The notes beneath the pieces were generated by a model. The model searched no databases. It had not been told where the DNA came from and saw nothing but the letters and a program-made list of their open reading frames with translations. Shown here piece after piece: positions 14,566 through 23,882 of a stretch of 34,056 nucleotides of DNA; position 1 is the stretch's first letter, and the number at the start of each line of letters is the position of its first letter. The translations under genes and the position numbers were made by a program. Source of the stretch: Jeotgalibacillus salarius (GTDB lineage: Bacteria; Bacillota; Bacilli; Bacillales; Jeotgalibacillaceae); assembly GCF_004405125.1 (NCBI RefSeq), contig NZ_SORX01000017.1, positions 1 to 34,056 of the forward strand, in the 5' to 3' direction.

Positions 14566-14673
14566 ATCAATTCTCCTTTCATTGCAATTAATGATTGTTG
14601 TCAAAGAAAGATGATGGTACGATAAAGATGATTTTAGAATCAACTATTTTATAAATTAATAAGCGTATAGTTA

Positions 14674-14701
14674 TTGTGTCCATTTATTAAACAAATATAA
14701 G
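14674..14701 (+). promoter_or_regulatory. Probable promoter of the gcvT operon
   Basis: TTGTGT (14674-14679), 16 bases, TATAAG (14696-14701). The predicted start is about 14708, exactly where the glycine riboswitch begins, which supports the placement. Confidence 0.45.
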
Positions 14702-14708
14702 CGAATGA

Positions 14709-14880
14709 TAGCAGAGGGAGAGACTCTTTTAGAAAGAGCGCCGAAGGAGCAAGCATATCCGTGAATCTCTCAGGCAAAAAGACTTCTGCTGGACGCAACT
14801 CTGGAGAGTGTTTCTATAAAAGAAACCACCAAAGGGGAAAGCCGCAAGGTAAAACTTTCAGGTGAAAAGGACAGGGACCC
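14709..14880 (+). promoter_or_regulatory. Tandem glycine riboswitch (gcvT element), two aptamers
   Basis: Aptamer 1 spans about 14710-14790: its P1 stem is AGCAGA (14710-14715) with TCTGCT (14785-14790), enclosing the conserved GGGAGAGAC, GCCGAAGGAGCAA and CTCTCAGGCAAAAAGAC blocks. Aptamer 2 spans about 14791-14880, with GGAGAG, CCACCAAAGGGGAAAGCCGCAAGG, and CTTTCAGGTGAAAAGGACAGGGACC. A few bases separate the two, the classic cooperative arrangement. The last strand of aptamer 2 (AAGGACAGGGA) is also the left arm of the terminator at 14866. Glycine binding should sequester that arm and let transcription continue into gcvT, so this is an ON switch; that follows from known gcvT riboswitches. 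Confidence 0.96.
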
Positions 14881-14912
14881 GTTTTTAAAAGGGGCATCCC
14901 TGTCCTTTTTTG
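14866..14912 (+). terminator. Riboswitch-controlled terminator before gcvT
   Basis: GGACAGGGA (14869-14877) pairs with TCCCTGTCC (14897-14905), followed by six T. The left arm lies in the 3' strand of glycine aptamer 2, so ligand binding and termination exclude each other. Confidence 0.9.
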
Positions 14913-14946
14913 TGTATAAATGGACAACTAAGAGGAGGAAAGCTTG

Positions 14947-16044
14947 ATGAATGACACTTTGAAAAAAACCCCGCTTTTTGATCTTTATAAAGATTACGGC
15001 GGAAAAGTAATTGATTTTGGAGGATGGGCTCTTCCGGTACAATTTTCAAGTATTAAAGAAGAGCATCATGCTGTTAGAAACAACGCAGGTTTATTCGATG
15101 TCTCCCATATGGGGGAAGTAAAAGTAACCGGTGCTTCAAGTCTTGCTTACCTTCAGAAAATGATGACAAATGATATTAGTAAAATTAAAGTAGGGCAGGC
15201 TCAGTATACGGCAATGTGTTATGAAAATGGCGGAACAGTTGATGACCTGCTCGTTTATAAAAAAGGCGAAGACGATTATTTGCTGGTTATCAATGCTTCA
15301 AATATTGAAAAAGACGTTGAATGGCTTCAACAGCACAAAACTGACAATGTTGATGTTGAAAACATCTCAGATCATGTTGCGCAAATCGCGTTGCAGGGGC
15401 CTGAAGCTGAAAGAATTCTTCAAAAACTAACGAAGGAAGACCTGAGTGCAATTACATTTTTCAAATTTAAAGATGAAGTAAATGTAAATGGTTCATCCGT
15501 ATTGGTTTCAAGAACCGGTTATACAGGAGAAGACGGCTTTGAATTATACTGCCATCCTGAAGACGCCGGGAAACTCTGGTCAGCGCTGTTAGAGACCGGT
15601 AAAGAAGATGGACTCCTGCCATGTGGATTAGGTTCGCGTGACACGCTGAGATTTGAAGCCAAATTGGCTCTCTATGGTCAGGAACTGACGGCGGATATTT
15701 CACCAATTGAAGCTGGGATCGGCTTTGCGGTTAAGCCGGATAAGGAAACAGTATTTATCGGTCAAGGCGTATTAAAAGAACAAAAGGTAAATGGTGCTCC
15801 GCGTAAATTAGTTGGCATTGAAATGATTGATAAAGGAATCCCGCGTCACGGCTATAAGGTCTTTGCCGACGAAGAAGAAATCGGATTTGTCACAACAGGT
15901 ACACAGTCTCCGACACTCGGAAAAAATATTGGCTATGTGCTCATTAAGAAAGAATACGCATCACTCGGTCAGGAAGTATTTGTTGAAGTCAGAAAGAAAA
16001 AGCTGAAAGCCGAAGTAGTTAAATCTCCATTTTATAAAAGGTAA
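14947..16044 (+). CDS. gcvT: Glycine cleavage system T protein (aminomethyltransferase)
   Basis: Takes the aminomethyl group from lipoylated H protein and, with tetrahydrofolate, releases ammonia and forms 5,10-methylene-tetrahydrofolate. The 365-residue protein has the T-protein N-terminus ([24 protein letters not shown]), the DVSHMGE folate-site motif, the [14 protein letters not shown] segment, and the [19 protein letters not shown] motif with the catalytic Asp. The ATG at 14947 has AGAGGAGG eight bases upstream; the TTG at 14944 just extends the frame. It is the first gene of gcvT-gcvPA-gcvPB under the glycine riboswitch. The H protein gene is not in this window. Confidence 0.97.
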   Translation: MNDTLKKTPLFDLYKDYGGKVIDFGGWALPVQFSSIKEEHHAVRNNAGLFDVSHMGEVKVTGASSLAYLQKMMTNDISKIKVGQAQYTAMCYENGGTVDDLLVYKKGEDDYLLVINASNIEKDVEWLQQHKTDNVDVENISDHVAQIALQGPEAERILQKLTKEDLSAITFFKFKDEVNVNGSSVLVSRTGYTGEDGFELYCHPEDAGKLWSALLETGKEDGLLPCGLGSRDTLRFEAKLALYGQELTADISPIEAGIGFAVKPDKETVFIGQGVLKEQKVNGAPRKLVGIEMIDKGIPRHGYKVFADEEEIGFVTTGTQSPTLGKNIGYVLIKKEYASLGQEVFVEVRKKKLKAEVVKSPFYKR

Positions 16045-16063
16045 TAAGAAGGGAGCAGAAAAA

Positions 16064-17407
16064 ATGAAGCATCGTTACTTACCAATGACTGAGCAAGATC
16101 AGAAGGAAATGCTGAAAACGATTGGGGTTTCATCCGTTGAAGAACTGTTTGAAGATATTCCTGAAAAAGTGCGTTTCCAAGGTGAATTGAATATTAAACC
16201 TGCTAAAACAGAATCAGCTCTAATGAAAGAACTGGCGGCGCTTGCTGATAAAAATGCCGATACTCAAAAAAATACATCATTTCTTGGCGCGGGTGTATAT
16301 GATCATTATTCACCGGTCATTATGGATCACGTTATTTCAAGGTCAGAATTCTATACGGCCTATACACCTTATCAGCCTGAAATTTCACAAGGAGAGCTGC
16401 AGGCAATTTTTGAATTCCAGACAATGATTGCGGAATTGACAGGAATGGATGTTGCAAACTCTTCAATGTATGACGGTGGAACTTCTTTTGCTGAAGCTGC
16501 CATGTTATCTGCAGGTCAGACTAAGCGTAAGAAAGTACTCGTATCCGGAGCGGTTCATCCTGAGTCCAAAGCTGTTCTCGAAACGTATGCAGCGGGTCAG
16601 AACATTGAAGTAGTCACTATACCTGAAAAGGATGGAGTAACTGATTTAGAACAGCTTAAAGCTTTGATGTCAGATGAAATAGCTGCAGTGATGGTTCAGT
16701 ATCCTAATTTCTTTGGTCAAATCGAAAGACTTGATCAAATTGAGCAGCTTGCACATGGAAGCAAAGCGATGTTCGTTGTCTCTTCAAATCCTCTTTCACT
16801 CGGTGCATTAACACCGCCGGGAGCGCTTGGTGCAGATATTGTTGTTGGAGATGCTCAGCCGTTCGGTCTTCCACAGGCGTTTGGCGGACCACACTGCGGA
16901 TATTTTGCAGTTACAAAGAAGTTAATGCGTAAAGTACCAGGCCGTCTGGTCGGTGAAACAAATGATGAAGAAGGTCAGCGTGGATATGTTCTGACACTGC
17001 AGGCACGCGAACAGCACATCCGTCGTGATAAAGCGACATCTAATATCTGTTCAAACCAGGCGCTTAATGCGTTGGCGTCTTCCGTAACGATGACGGCACT
17101 TGGAAAGCAGGGTATACAGGAAATCGCTCATCAGAATCTTCAAAAAGCAGCCTATGCAAAAAAACAGTTAAAAGCTGCTGGGTTACATGTAATTAATGGT
17201 GGTTATACATTTAATGAATTTGTAATTGAACTCAAAAAACCGGTATCAGAGGTAAATAAAAATCTGATGAAAAAACAGATTATTGGTGGATACGATCTGG
17301 GCAGGGATTTTGAGAATAGACAAAATCAAATGCTGATTGCCGTTACTGAACAGCGTACAAAAGAAGAAATTGATCTATTGGCAGAGGAGCTGAAACAATA
17401 TGCGTAG
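16064..17407 (+). CDS. gcvPA: Glycine dehydrogenase (decarboxylating) subunit 1
   Basis: The N-terminal half-equivalent of the P protein, which decarboxylates glycine and passes the aminomethyl group to lipoyl-H protein. The 447 residues match the family's usual length. The fold type I aminotransferase-like domain shows [36 protein letters not shown], and [20 protein letters not shown]. This subunit lacks the PLP lysine, which is carried by GcvPB; the two form a heterotetramer. The ATG at 16064 follows GAAGGGAG. The stop overlaps gcvPB by 8 bases. Confidence 0.97.
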   Translation: MKHRYLPMTEQDQKEMLKTIGVSSVEELFEDIPEKVRFQGELNIKPAKTESALMKELAALADKNADTQKNTSFLGAGVYDHYSPVIMDHVISRSEFYTAYTPYQPEISQGELQAIFEFQTMIAELTGMDVANSSMYDGGTSFAEAAMLSAGQTKRKKVLVSGAVHPESKAVLETYAAGQNIEVVTIPEKDGVTDLEQLKALMSDEIAAVMVQYPNFFGQIERLDQIEQLAHGSKAMFVVSSNPLSLGALTPPGALGADIVVGDAQPFGLPQAFGGPHCGYFAVTKKLMRKVPGRLVGETNDEEGQRGYVLTLQAREQHIRRDKATSNICSNQALNALASSVTMTALGKQGIQEIAHQNLQKAAYAKKQLKAAGLHVINGGYTFNEFVIELKKPVSEVNKNLMKKQIIGGYDLGRDFENRQNQMLIAVTEQRTKEEIDLLAEELKQYA

Positions 17408-18875
17408 TGAAAACCAGCCGCTAATTTTTGAAATGTCACGAGAAGGAAGAATCGGATACAGTTTACCTGAACTTGATGTGCCGGAAACAAATACTGATGA
17501 ATTATTACCTGAAGGTTTTGCGCGAAAAGAAGCTCCTGAGCTCCCTGAAGTATCCGAGCTAGATATCATGCGCCACTATACAGCACTTTCAAAACGTAAC
17601 CATGGTGTTGATTCAGGGTTCTATCCGCTTGGCAGCTGTACGATGAAGTATAACCCGAAAGTGAACGAGGCTGTTGCACGTTTTGCAGGATTTGCTCATA
17701 TTCACCCTCTTCAGGACGAGAGCACTGTCCAGGGCGCGATGGAAATGATGTATGATCTCCAGGAACATCTGATTGAAATTACCGGAATGGATGAGGTCAC
17801 ACTCCAGCCTGCTGCAGGTGCACACGGTGAGTGGACCGGGCTGATGATGATCAGAGCATTCCATGAGGCGAATGGAGACTTTAACCGAACAAAAGTCATC
17901 GTGCCTGATTCAGCACACGGTACAAACCCAGCCTCTGCAACAGTTGCCGGATTTGAAACTGTAACGGTTAAATCTAATGAAAATGGATTAGTCGATCTGG
18001 ATGACTTGAAGAGAGTTGTGGATGAAAATACAGCTGCTCTCATGCTGACGAACCCAAATACGCTCGGATTATTTGAAGAGGATATTCTTGAAATGGCTTC
18101 TATTATTCATAATGCAGGTGGAAAGCTTTATTATGATGGAGCTAACCTGAATGCAGTCCTTGCAAAAGCACGCCCAGGAGATATGGGATTTGATGTCGTT
18201 CATTTAAATCTTCATAAAACATTCACGGGTCCTCATGGAGGAGGCGGTCCCGGATCAGGTCCTGTTGGTGTTAAAAAGGATCTAATCCCTTACTTGCCAA
18301 AACCACTTCTTGTCAAAACTGAGGAAGGTTTTACATTTGATTACAATCGACCGGACTCAATTGGTCGTGTGAAGCCTTACTACGGGAATTTCGGCATTAA
18401 TGTACGGGCATACACATATATCAGAACGATGGGGCCGGATGGTTTGAAAGCCGTAAGTGAAAATGCAGTCATTAACGCGAATTATATGATGAGAAGGCTT
18501 GCTGAGTATTTTGATCTGCCGTATGACAGACACTGCAAGCACGAATTTGTTATCAGTGGAAAGCGACAAAAAAAGCTTGGTGTGCGTACACTGGATATCG
18601 CAAAGAGGCTGCTTGATTTTGGATTCCATCCGCCAACGATCTACTTCCCGATTAATGTGGAAGAATGTATGATGATCGAGCCGACAGAAACAGAATCAAA
18701 AGAAACGCTGGATTCGTTTATCGAAGCGATGATTCAAATTGCTAAAGAAGCTGAAGAGAACCCTGAAATTGTGCAGGAAGCTCCACACACCACTGTGATC
18801 AGCCGCTTGGATGAAACCCAGGCAGCACGTAAACCTGTCTTAAGATATATGAAGAAAGAGCCGGTTGAAGTATAA
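17400..18875 (+). CDS. gcvPB: Glycine dehydrogenase (decarboxylating) subunit 2
   Basis: The PLP-carrying P-protein subunit. The 491 residues include [15 protein letters not shown] (75-87), [11 protein letters not shown] (137-147), [11 protein letters not shown] (170-180) and [17 protein letters not shown], in which Lys273 should form the Schiff base with PLP. The ATG at 17400 overlaps the gcvPA stop, with GAGGAG about seven bases upstream, so the two subunits are translated together. A strong terminator at 18881 closes the operon. Confidence 0.97.
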   Translation: MRSENQPLIFEMSREGRIGYSLPELDVPETNTDELLPEGFARKEAPELPEVSELDIMRHYTALSKRNHGVDSGFYPLGSCTMKYNPKVNEAVARFAGFAHIHPLQDESTVQGAMEMMYDLQEHLIEITGMDEVTLQPAAGAHGEWTGLMMIRAFHEANGDFNRTKVIVPDSAHGTNPASATVAGFETVTVKSNENGLVDLDDLKRVVDENTAALMLTNPNTLGLFEEDILEMASIIHNAGGKLYYDGANLNAVLAKARPGDMGFDVVHLNLHKTFTGPHGGGGPGSGPVGVKKDLIPYLPKPLLVKTEEGFTFDYNRPDSIGRVKPYYGNFGINVRAYTYIRTMGPDGLKAVSENAVINANYMMRRLAEYFDLPYDRHCKHEFVISGKRQKKLGVRTLDIAKRLLDFGFHPPTIYFPINVEECMMIEPTETESKETLDSFIEAMIQIAKEAEENPEIVQEAPHTTVISRLDETQAARKPVLRYMKKEPVEV

Positions 18876-18880
18876 AAGAA

Positions 18881-18914
18881 GAAAACCTCCTGAGTGCTCA
18901 GGAGGTTTTTTCAT
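18881..18914. terminator. Terminator at the end of the gcv operon
   Basis: AAACCTCCTGAG (18883-18894) pairs with CTCAGGAGGTTT (18897-18908) across a 2-base nominal loop (4 or more once the last pairs open), followed by T residues. It also faces the opposing yqhL, which ends at 18941. Confidence 0.85.
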
Positions 18915-18940
18915 ATAAAGAGATATTCGTTAAGCAAAAG

Positions 18941-19321
18941 TTACTTGCGTTTAATTTTGCCTGTCCATTTTTTAAATCCGCCCTGCAGCTGATAAAGGTC
19001 TTTTACGCCTTTTTTGTGTAAAAGCTGTGCTGCCCGGCCGCTTCTCATACCGTTCTGACAATAAATATAAACCGGCTTGTCTGCACGGATTTCACCAAGT
19101 CTCATCTTAAGCTGGGAAAGTGGAATGTTTCTGGCTCCCAGGATGTGACCGCCATCATACTCTTTCTGTTCGCGGACATCAATGAGCTGTGCTTTCCGGT
19201 AACCGCTTTTAAATTCTTCCTCAGTTAATGGTTTAAGAATTTTTTTCTGACGGAAATAGTTGAAAGCTGAATAAATGATGATTCCCGCAAGAATGATGAG
19301 TACTACATATAATGACTCCAA
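18941..19321 (-). CDS. yqhL: Membrane-anchored rhodanese-like protein
   Basis: A 126-residue protein with one N-terminal membrane helix (about 4-22) and a single rhodanese domain (about 33-122). The active-site loop CQNGMRSG places the catalytic Cys at 88; DVREQKEY and GHILGARNIP are the other family motifs. Rhodaneses transfer sulfur from a persulfide; the acceptor here is unknown. I use the TTG at 19321, because AAAGGGG lies eight bases upstream and no ATG or GTG in frame is better placed. It sits between the gcv operon and nrdJ on the minus strand. Confidence 0.9.
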   Translation of the reverse strand: MESLYVVLIILAGIIIYSAFNYFRQKKILKPLTEEEFKSGYRKAQLIDVREQKEYDGGHILGARNIPLSQLKMRLGEIRADKPVYIYCQNGMRSGRAAQLLHKKGVKDLYQLQGGFKKWTGKIKRK

Positions 19322-19430
19322 GTTTTTAACCCCTTTCTATCTCACACTATTCTTTATTATAGTAGCCGGTGTCCATAAGTTCAAAGAAAATAATCAATTT
19401 GATCAATTGATTTTGACAAGATCATGGACA

Positions 19431-19534
19431 CAATACAAAGAAAAAGAACAAGTGTGAAATCATTTCAATTTGACAAATTTCCATATTGTTTTCTCTTTTT
19501 CTCTAAGGAATGTTCTCTTTTTCTTTGTTTATTG
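19431..19534. repeat. Repeat-rich purine/pyrimidine stretch in the yqhL-nrdJ gap
   Basis: The 394-base gap 19322-19715 holds no gene. In it, 19431-19450 (CAATACAAAG..., purine-rich) is nearly complementary to 19511-19534, with two short gaps. The 12-base TTCTCTTTTTCT occurs twice (19491-19502 and 19513-19524). TTGACA occurs four times (19413, 19470, 19538, 19556), three of them in a TTTGACAA context. Only the last TTGACA has plausible promoter spacing. The function is unknown. Confidence 0.45.
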
Positions 19535-19555
19535 AATTTGACAAAACTTTTCTAA

Positions 19556-19584
19556 TTGACACAAAAAACTATATATTGTATGTA
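19556..19584 (+). promoter_or_regulatory. Probable nrdJ promoter
   Basis: A perfect TTGACA (19556-19561) is followed after 17 bases by a weak TATGTA (19579-19584). The first NrdR box lies in the spacer and touches the -10 region, as expected for a NrdR-repressed promoter. Confidence 0.5.
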
Positions 19585-19614
19585 GTGCAAAAAACTAAAC
19601 ACAATATATTGTGT
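19566..19614. promoter_or_regulatory. Twin NrdR boxes upstream of nrdJ
   Basis: Box 2 (19599-19614) is the perfect 16-base palindrome ACACAATATATTGTGT, identical to the NrdR-box consensus ACACwATATATwGTGT. Box 1 (19566-19581) is AAACTATATATTGTAT, a weaker match with the same core. Their starts are 33 bases apart, about three helical turns, so both face the same side of the DNA. NrdR is the ATP/dATP-sensing repressor of ribonucleotide reductase genes. Its gene is not in this window. Confidence 0.85.
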
Positions 19615-19715
19615 TTTTTGGTTTGAGGGTATATATTATTGGTAATACATACAGTAGTTAAATACTAAAAACATTTGTTAATTACTGAAGATATAGATTG
19701 AAAGGGGATATGACA

Positions 19716-22259
19716 GTGGTCCAAATATCAGCATCAGCACTCATATTAAACAAAAAAAAGCTAAATAAAGACATTCAGTTATTTGATGTCGTTCATCCAA
19801 TTACAGAGGAAATGAAGCTTACACACAAAGGTGTATCAAGACTTGTTATGCTGGATCGTTATGCTTTTAAAGATACTGAAAAGAAAACATTAGGTGAAGG
19901 CGATTTTGTTGTGCTTACAGTCAGAGAAGATCCTAAATTTCCAGCACGTGGTCTCGGCTTTATTAAGGAGATTGACTGGGAAAACGGACACGCATCAGTA
20001 CAGGTGGAAGACGAATTTAAAAATTCACTGGATACACCTAAAGAAATAGAAACGGGCATCGTAGTCAGGTCACTTGATGTAATTGAAAAGCCGCTTGAGG
20101 TCTACTACGAGCAAATTGCATTAAGAAATGCTACAGGGCTGGCATCAGTTGAGAAAACGGCTGATCTACAACAAGAGTGGACAAAAAAGTTTTATAATGA
20201 GCTTTCAAGCATGAGATTTGTTCCTGCAGGCCGTGTGCTATATGGAGCGGGTGCTGAAACTGATGTCACGTTTTTTAACTGTTATGTTATGCCTTTTATC
20301 CAGGATTCAAGAGAAGGAATTTCAGATCACCGTAAGCAGGTAATGGAGATTATGAGTCGTGGCGGCGGTGTTGGAACGAACGGATCAACACTAAGACCAA
20401 GAAACACACTTGCAAGAGGTGTTAATGGAAAATCATCCGGATCGGTTTCCTGGTTAGATGATATTGCAAAGCTCACTCATTTAGTGGAGCAGGGTGGCTC
20501 AAGACGTGGAGCACAAATGATTATGTTATCAGATTGGCATCCTGATATTATTGAATTTATTATTTCTAAAATGCAAAATCCGAGAATTCTCAGATTCCTT
20601 CTTGAAACAACGAACGATGAATTTATCAGGAAAATTGCACAGGAAAAATTAAAGTTTACTCCGCTTAATGAACAGGAAGCAGCAATGTATCAAAGCATTG
20701 TTAATTATGAAAGCATTGAAGGTTTCGGTGGATTCAATAAAGAAATTATCGATGATGCGAAAGAGAAACTCGCAGAAGGAGGCACTTATTCTGTTCACAA
20801 CCCTGATTTTCTAACGGGTGCCAACATCTCAGTCTGTCTGACAGATGATTTCATGAAAGCTGTTGATGAGAACCAGGAATATGCTTTGCGATTCCCGCAT
20901 GTGGAAGCTTATTCAAAAGAAGAGATGGCTCATTACAATTCACAATGGCATGAAGTCGGAGATGTCCGTAAATGGGAAGAACAGGGTAATAAAGTGAGAA
21001 CGTACCGGACGATTCAGGCGAAAGAATTGTGGAACCTCGTTAACATTTGTGCAACATACTCTGCAGAGCCGGGGATCTTCTTTATTGATAATGCCAATGA
21101 AATGACCAACGCTAAAGCATACGGTCAGCAGGTTGTAGCAACAAATCCTTGCGGAGAACAACCACTTGCACCATTTTCTGTCTGTAATTTAGCAGCAGTA
21201 AATCTCGCAGAGTTTGCAGACAAGAAAAATAAAACAGTGAACTATGCTCAGCTTAAAGAGACTGTTGCAACAGGGGTTCGTATGCAGGACAACGTAATAG
21301 ATGCAACACCTTATTTCCTTGATGAAAACAAAAAGCAGGCACTTGGAGAGCGTCGTGTAGGTCTAGGTGTAATGGGTATGGCTGACCTTCTGATTTATTG
21401 CGAAAAAGAATACGGTTCTGAAGAAGGCAATCAGTTAGTCGATAAAGTATTTGAAACAATTGCAGTAACTGCTTACAAAACTTCAATTGAACTTTCAAAA
21501 GAACGCGGATCGTTCCCATTTCTAGAAGGTGAAACGGAAGAAGAGACAAATCGTTTAAGACAGGCTTTCATTAACTCAGGTTATATGAAAAAGATGCCTG
21601 AATCTGTGAGATCAGGCATTCTTGAAAATGGTATCCGTAATTCGCATCTGTTAACTGTTGCGCCAACCGGCAGTACCGGCACAATGGTCGGGGTGGCAAC
21701 CGGTCTCGAACCATACTTTTCCTATACGTATTACAGAAGCGGACGCCTCGGTAAGTTTATTGAAGTGAAAGCTGATATCGTAAAAGAGTACCTGGAGTTA
21801 AATAACAAAACTGAAGAAGACGGCCTGCCATCATTTTTTGTAACAGCGATGGAACTTGCGCCTGAAGCGCATGCTGATACGCAGTGTGTCATTCAAAAAT
21901 GGATTGACAGTTCGATCTCTAAAACTGTGAATGCACCTAAAGGATACTCAGTTGAACAGGTTCAAAGCGTGTATGAAAGACTTTACCACGGTGGAGCAAA
22001 AGGTGGAACAGTCTATGTAGACGGCAGCCGGGACAGCCAGGTATTAACCTTAAAAGCTGAAGAAAACAAATTAGAGAAACCGAGAGAAAAGCAGAATGTT
22101 GTATTGGTGGATACGATTCAGGACTTACGCTCTACCAACGTAACAATAGGATCTGAACTGGGCAATACTTGTCCGGTCTGCCGTAAAGGCACAATAAAAG
22201 AAATTGGTGGATGCAATACGTGTACAAACTGTAATGCGCAGTTAAAGTGTGGATTATAA
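19716..22259 (+). CDS. nrdJ: Class II (adenosylcobalamin-dependent) ribonucleoside-diphosphate reductase
   Basis: Reduces ribonucleotides to deoxyribonucleotides with a thiyl radical generated from adenosylcobalamin, independent of oxygen. About 850 residues. Visible features are the first redox Cys in FFNCYVMPF, the RGGGVGTNGSTLRP loop, the finger-loop NPCGEQPL with the radical Cys and catalytic Glu, VAPTGSTGTM near the phosphate site, and a C-terminal cysteine cluster (CPVCRKG...CNTCTNC...CG) typical of NrdJ. The GTG at 19716 is eight bases after AAGGGG; the ATG at 19710 is only two bases away and the TTG at 19698 precedes it. The gene stands alone between yqhL and yqhP, a position without nrdJ in B. 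subtilis, and is controlled by NrdR boxes. I see no cobalamin riboswitch. Confidence 0.95.
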   Translation: MVQISASALILNKKKLNKDIQLFDVVHPITEEMKLTHKGVSRLVMLDRYAFKDTEKKTLGEGDFVVLTVREDPKFPARGLGFIKEIDWENGHASVQVEDEFKNSLDTPKEIETGIVVRSLDVIEKPLEVYYEQIALRNATGLASVEKTADLQQEWTKKFYNELSSMRFVPAGRVLYGAGAETDVTFFNCYVMPFIQDSREGISDHRKQVMEIMSRGGGVGTNGSTLRPRNTLARGVNGKSSGSVSWLDDIAKLTHLVEQGGSRRGAQMIMLSDWHPDIIEFIISKMQNPRILRFLLETTNDEFIRKIAQEKLKFTPLNEQEAAMYQSIVNYESIEGFGGFNKEIIDDAKEKLAEGGTYSVHNPDFLTGANISVCLTDDFMKAVDENQEYALRFPHVEAYSKEEMAHYNSQWHEVGDVRKWEEQGNKVRTYRTIQAKELWNLVNICATYSAEPGIFFIDNANEMTNAKAYGQQVVATNPCGEQPLAPFSVCNLAAVNLAEFADKKNKTVNYAQLKETVATGVRMQDNVIDATPYFLDENKKQALGERRVGLGVMGMADLLIYCEKEYGSEEGNQLVDKVFETIAVTAYKTSIELSKERGSFPFLEGETEEETNRLRQAFINSGYMKKMPESVRSGILENGIRNSHLLTVAPTGSTGTMVGVATGLEPYFSYTYYRSGRLGKFIEVKADIVKEYLELNNKTEEDGLPSFFVTAMELAPEAHADTQCVIQKWIDSSISKTVNAPKGYSVEQVQSVYERLYHGGAKGGTVYVDGSRDSQVLTLKAEENKLEKPREKQNVVLVDTIQDLRSTNVTIGSELGNTCPVCRKGTIKEIGGCNTCTNCNAQLKCGL

Positions 22260-22272
22260 TTTAATAACAGTT

Positions 22273-22302
22273 AAAAGGCGCTCATTTGATGAGCGCCTTT
22301 TA
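22273..22302 (+). terminator. Terminator after nrdJ
   Basis: The 13-base arms 22273-22285 (AAAAGGCGCTCAT) and 22289-22301 are perfectly complementary around a TTG loop, ending in TTTT. Confidence 0.88.
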
Positions 22303-22318
22303 TTTTGGGGAAATCTGC

Positions 22319-22348
22319 AAACAAAAACACCTGAATAAACAGGTGTTT
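22319..22348 (-). terminator. Terminator overlapping the yqhP stop codon
   Basis: On the minus strand AAACACCTG pairs with CAGGTGTTT over a short loop and runs into a T-rich stretch. The upstream arm includes part of the yqhP stop codon (22347-22349). Confidence 0.75.
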
Positions 22349-22730
22349 AAAGTGTCATACGCTTTTTCTTTTTACCTTTTTTCCCTTCAATCACTGTCAG
22401 TTTTGGGCCGTTTAATCTGGCTGCAGAAGCTTTTTTAGCAGGCTTTTTCTGAGCACTGGGCTGAATCTTTCTAACTTTTGTTGCTTTTGAAGGTTTAGCA
22501 GGCTGATATTTCTTCTTTGACTGACGGACAGCTTTTTTATAAGCACTCTGTTCCTGGGCGTTTCCTCTTCGGGACATAATGAATCGGTATATTCCGTAGA
22601 TAGCAGCAGCTAGCAGAACATAAATCAGAATCATTCTGAGTAAGGCCCCCGGCTCAGTCACAACCATCGAAATTAATCCGAACGCCCCCAGAATTACCAC
22701 AGCAAAGAAAATAATACTTTTAACATTCAA
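22347..22730 (-). CDS. yqhP: SA1362/YqhP family small membrane protein
   Basis: A 127-residue protein with two hydrophobic segments (about 3-22 and 31-51) and a very basic, Lys-, Ala- and Pro-rich cytoplasmic tail ending in GKKGKKKKRMTL. Function unknown; conserved beside yqhQ in Bacillales. The TTG at 22730 has GGAGGTGG about six bases upstream, and this start begins the first membrane segment correctly. The longer frame (to 22751) begins inside that ribosome site. It lies 35 bases after yqhQ on the same strand, so the two are probably co-transcribed. Confidence 0.82.
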   Translation of the reverse strand: MNVKSIIFFAVVILGAFGLISMVVTEPGALLRMILIYVLLAAAIYGIYRFIMSRRGNAQEQSAYKKAVRQSKKKYQPAKPSKATKVRKIQPSAQKKPAKKASAARLNGPKLTVIEGKKGKKKKRMTL

Positions 22731-22765
22731 TGCAGCCACCTCCCGCAGCAAAGCTTTTTATTAGT

Positions 22766-23710
22766 TTAGACAAGTGCAGCTTTTTTTAAACCTTTTTCAG
22801 CCTCATCTTCAAGTTCCAGCATTTTATTGAATGATGCAATTGCTACTTCAACCTGATCATCTTTCGGCTCTTTTGTTGTCAGCAGTTGCAGCCAGAGTCC
22901 TGGATAACCAAGAAACTTAAGGACAGGAATGTCGCGCACCTTATTCGTCAATTGGAGCACTTCGAAGGAAATGCCCAACACGACCGGAATCAATGCGATA
23001 CGGTTAAGTATACGTGCAGTTAACGGTTCTGTTGGAACTAACAGGTACACAAACATACCGACTATTACTGTGAACAGGATGAAGCTCGAGCCACATCTGT
23101 AGTGAAGGCGTGATTGTGACTGAACATTTTCAACAGTTAAGGGTAAATTATTTTCATACGTATTAATGACTTTATGCTCTGCGCCGTGATATTGAAACAC
23201 TCTTTTGATTAATGGCGTCATGGAAATAAAGTAAATATAAGCAAGAAGCAGTATCACTTTGAACAAACTCTCAAGCATGACCTGTCCTACATCACCTGGA
23301 ACCGCAAATCGGAAAAGTTCTGCAAGGAAAACAGGAATCAGTGTGAACACAAACTTACCGAACAGGAAAGAAAGTACACCAATTGCCGCGATGCCAAAGA
23401 TCATTTCAAGCTTAGAAGTTTTTTGCTCCTGCTGCACTTTCTCATCTTCTTCTGGCAACACATCATATCGTTCACTCGAAAAATTGAGATGCTGTGTGCC
23501 ATTAGCACTTGATTCAATCAAGGCAATGATACCTCTTAAAAATGGAATCTTTTTTAGTTTCTGAAATGTTGGATTCTGTTTTCTCGGAAGATCAAAATAC
23601 TCAATTGAGTCGTCTTTTCTTCTGATTGCAGTTACAGTGTGACGTTTTCCGCCGAACATAACACCTTCCATCACTGCCTGTCCGCCATACGCGGGTTTTT
23701 CATTTTTCAT
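22766..23710 (-). CDS. yqhQ: DUF1385 integral membrane protein, YqhQ
   Basis: A 314-residue protein of the DUF1385 family. It has the signature start YGGQAVMEGVMFGGKRH, then SSANGTQHLNFS, several membrane segments (about 107-132, 145-170, 213-232 and 240-258) and YHGAEHKVINTYEN with conserved His and Glu residues that look like a metal or active site. RCGSSFILF contains an invariant-looking Cys. The biochemical function is not known to me. The ATG at 23710 has only a weak GGTG element nearby. It is divergent from yqhR, with 172 bases between the starts. Confidence 0.9.
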   Translation of the reverse strand: MKNEKPAYGGQAVMEGVMFGGKRHTVTAIRRKDDSIEYFDLPRKQNPTFQKLKKIPFLRGIIALIESSANGTQHLNFSSERYDVLPEEDEKVQQEQKTSKLEMIFGIAAIGVLSFLFGKFVFTLIPVFLAELFRFAVPGDVGQVMLESLFKVILLLAYIYFISMTPLIKRVFQYHGAEHKVINTYENNLPLTVENVQSQSRLHYRCGSSFILFTVIVGMFVYLLVPTEPLTARILNRIALIPVVLGISFEVLQLTNKVRDIPVLKFLGYPGLWLQLLTTKEPKDDQVEVAIASFNKMLELEDEAEKGLKKAALV

Positions 23711-23882
23711 TTTTACACCAGCCTATTCCTTACATTCCTAATATTCAATGAACCAGCAAAAGCTGATAATAAATAAGGTATTTACAGTTTACTAAAAAAT
23801 CAGTCATTCATCTACTGTCTAAGGTTGCGAATAACGTATTTAGTTCAGTGGCATAATGGTTGGAAAAAAGGAGATGGTTGAA

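Noticed and set aside
17711-18043. 110-residue minus-strand open frame inside gcvPB
   Set aside because: Shadow of a conserved coding region without its own start signals.
19275-19457. 60-residue open frame on the plus strand upstream of nrdJ
   Set aside because: It starts inside yqhL on the other strand, has no ribosome site and resembles no family.
19322-19715. Cobalamin riboswitch before nrdJ
   Set aside because: The region lacks the conserved B12-box elements and is far too AT-rich; control is better explained by the NrdR boxes.
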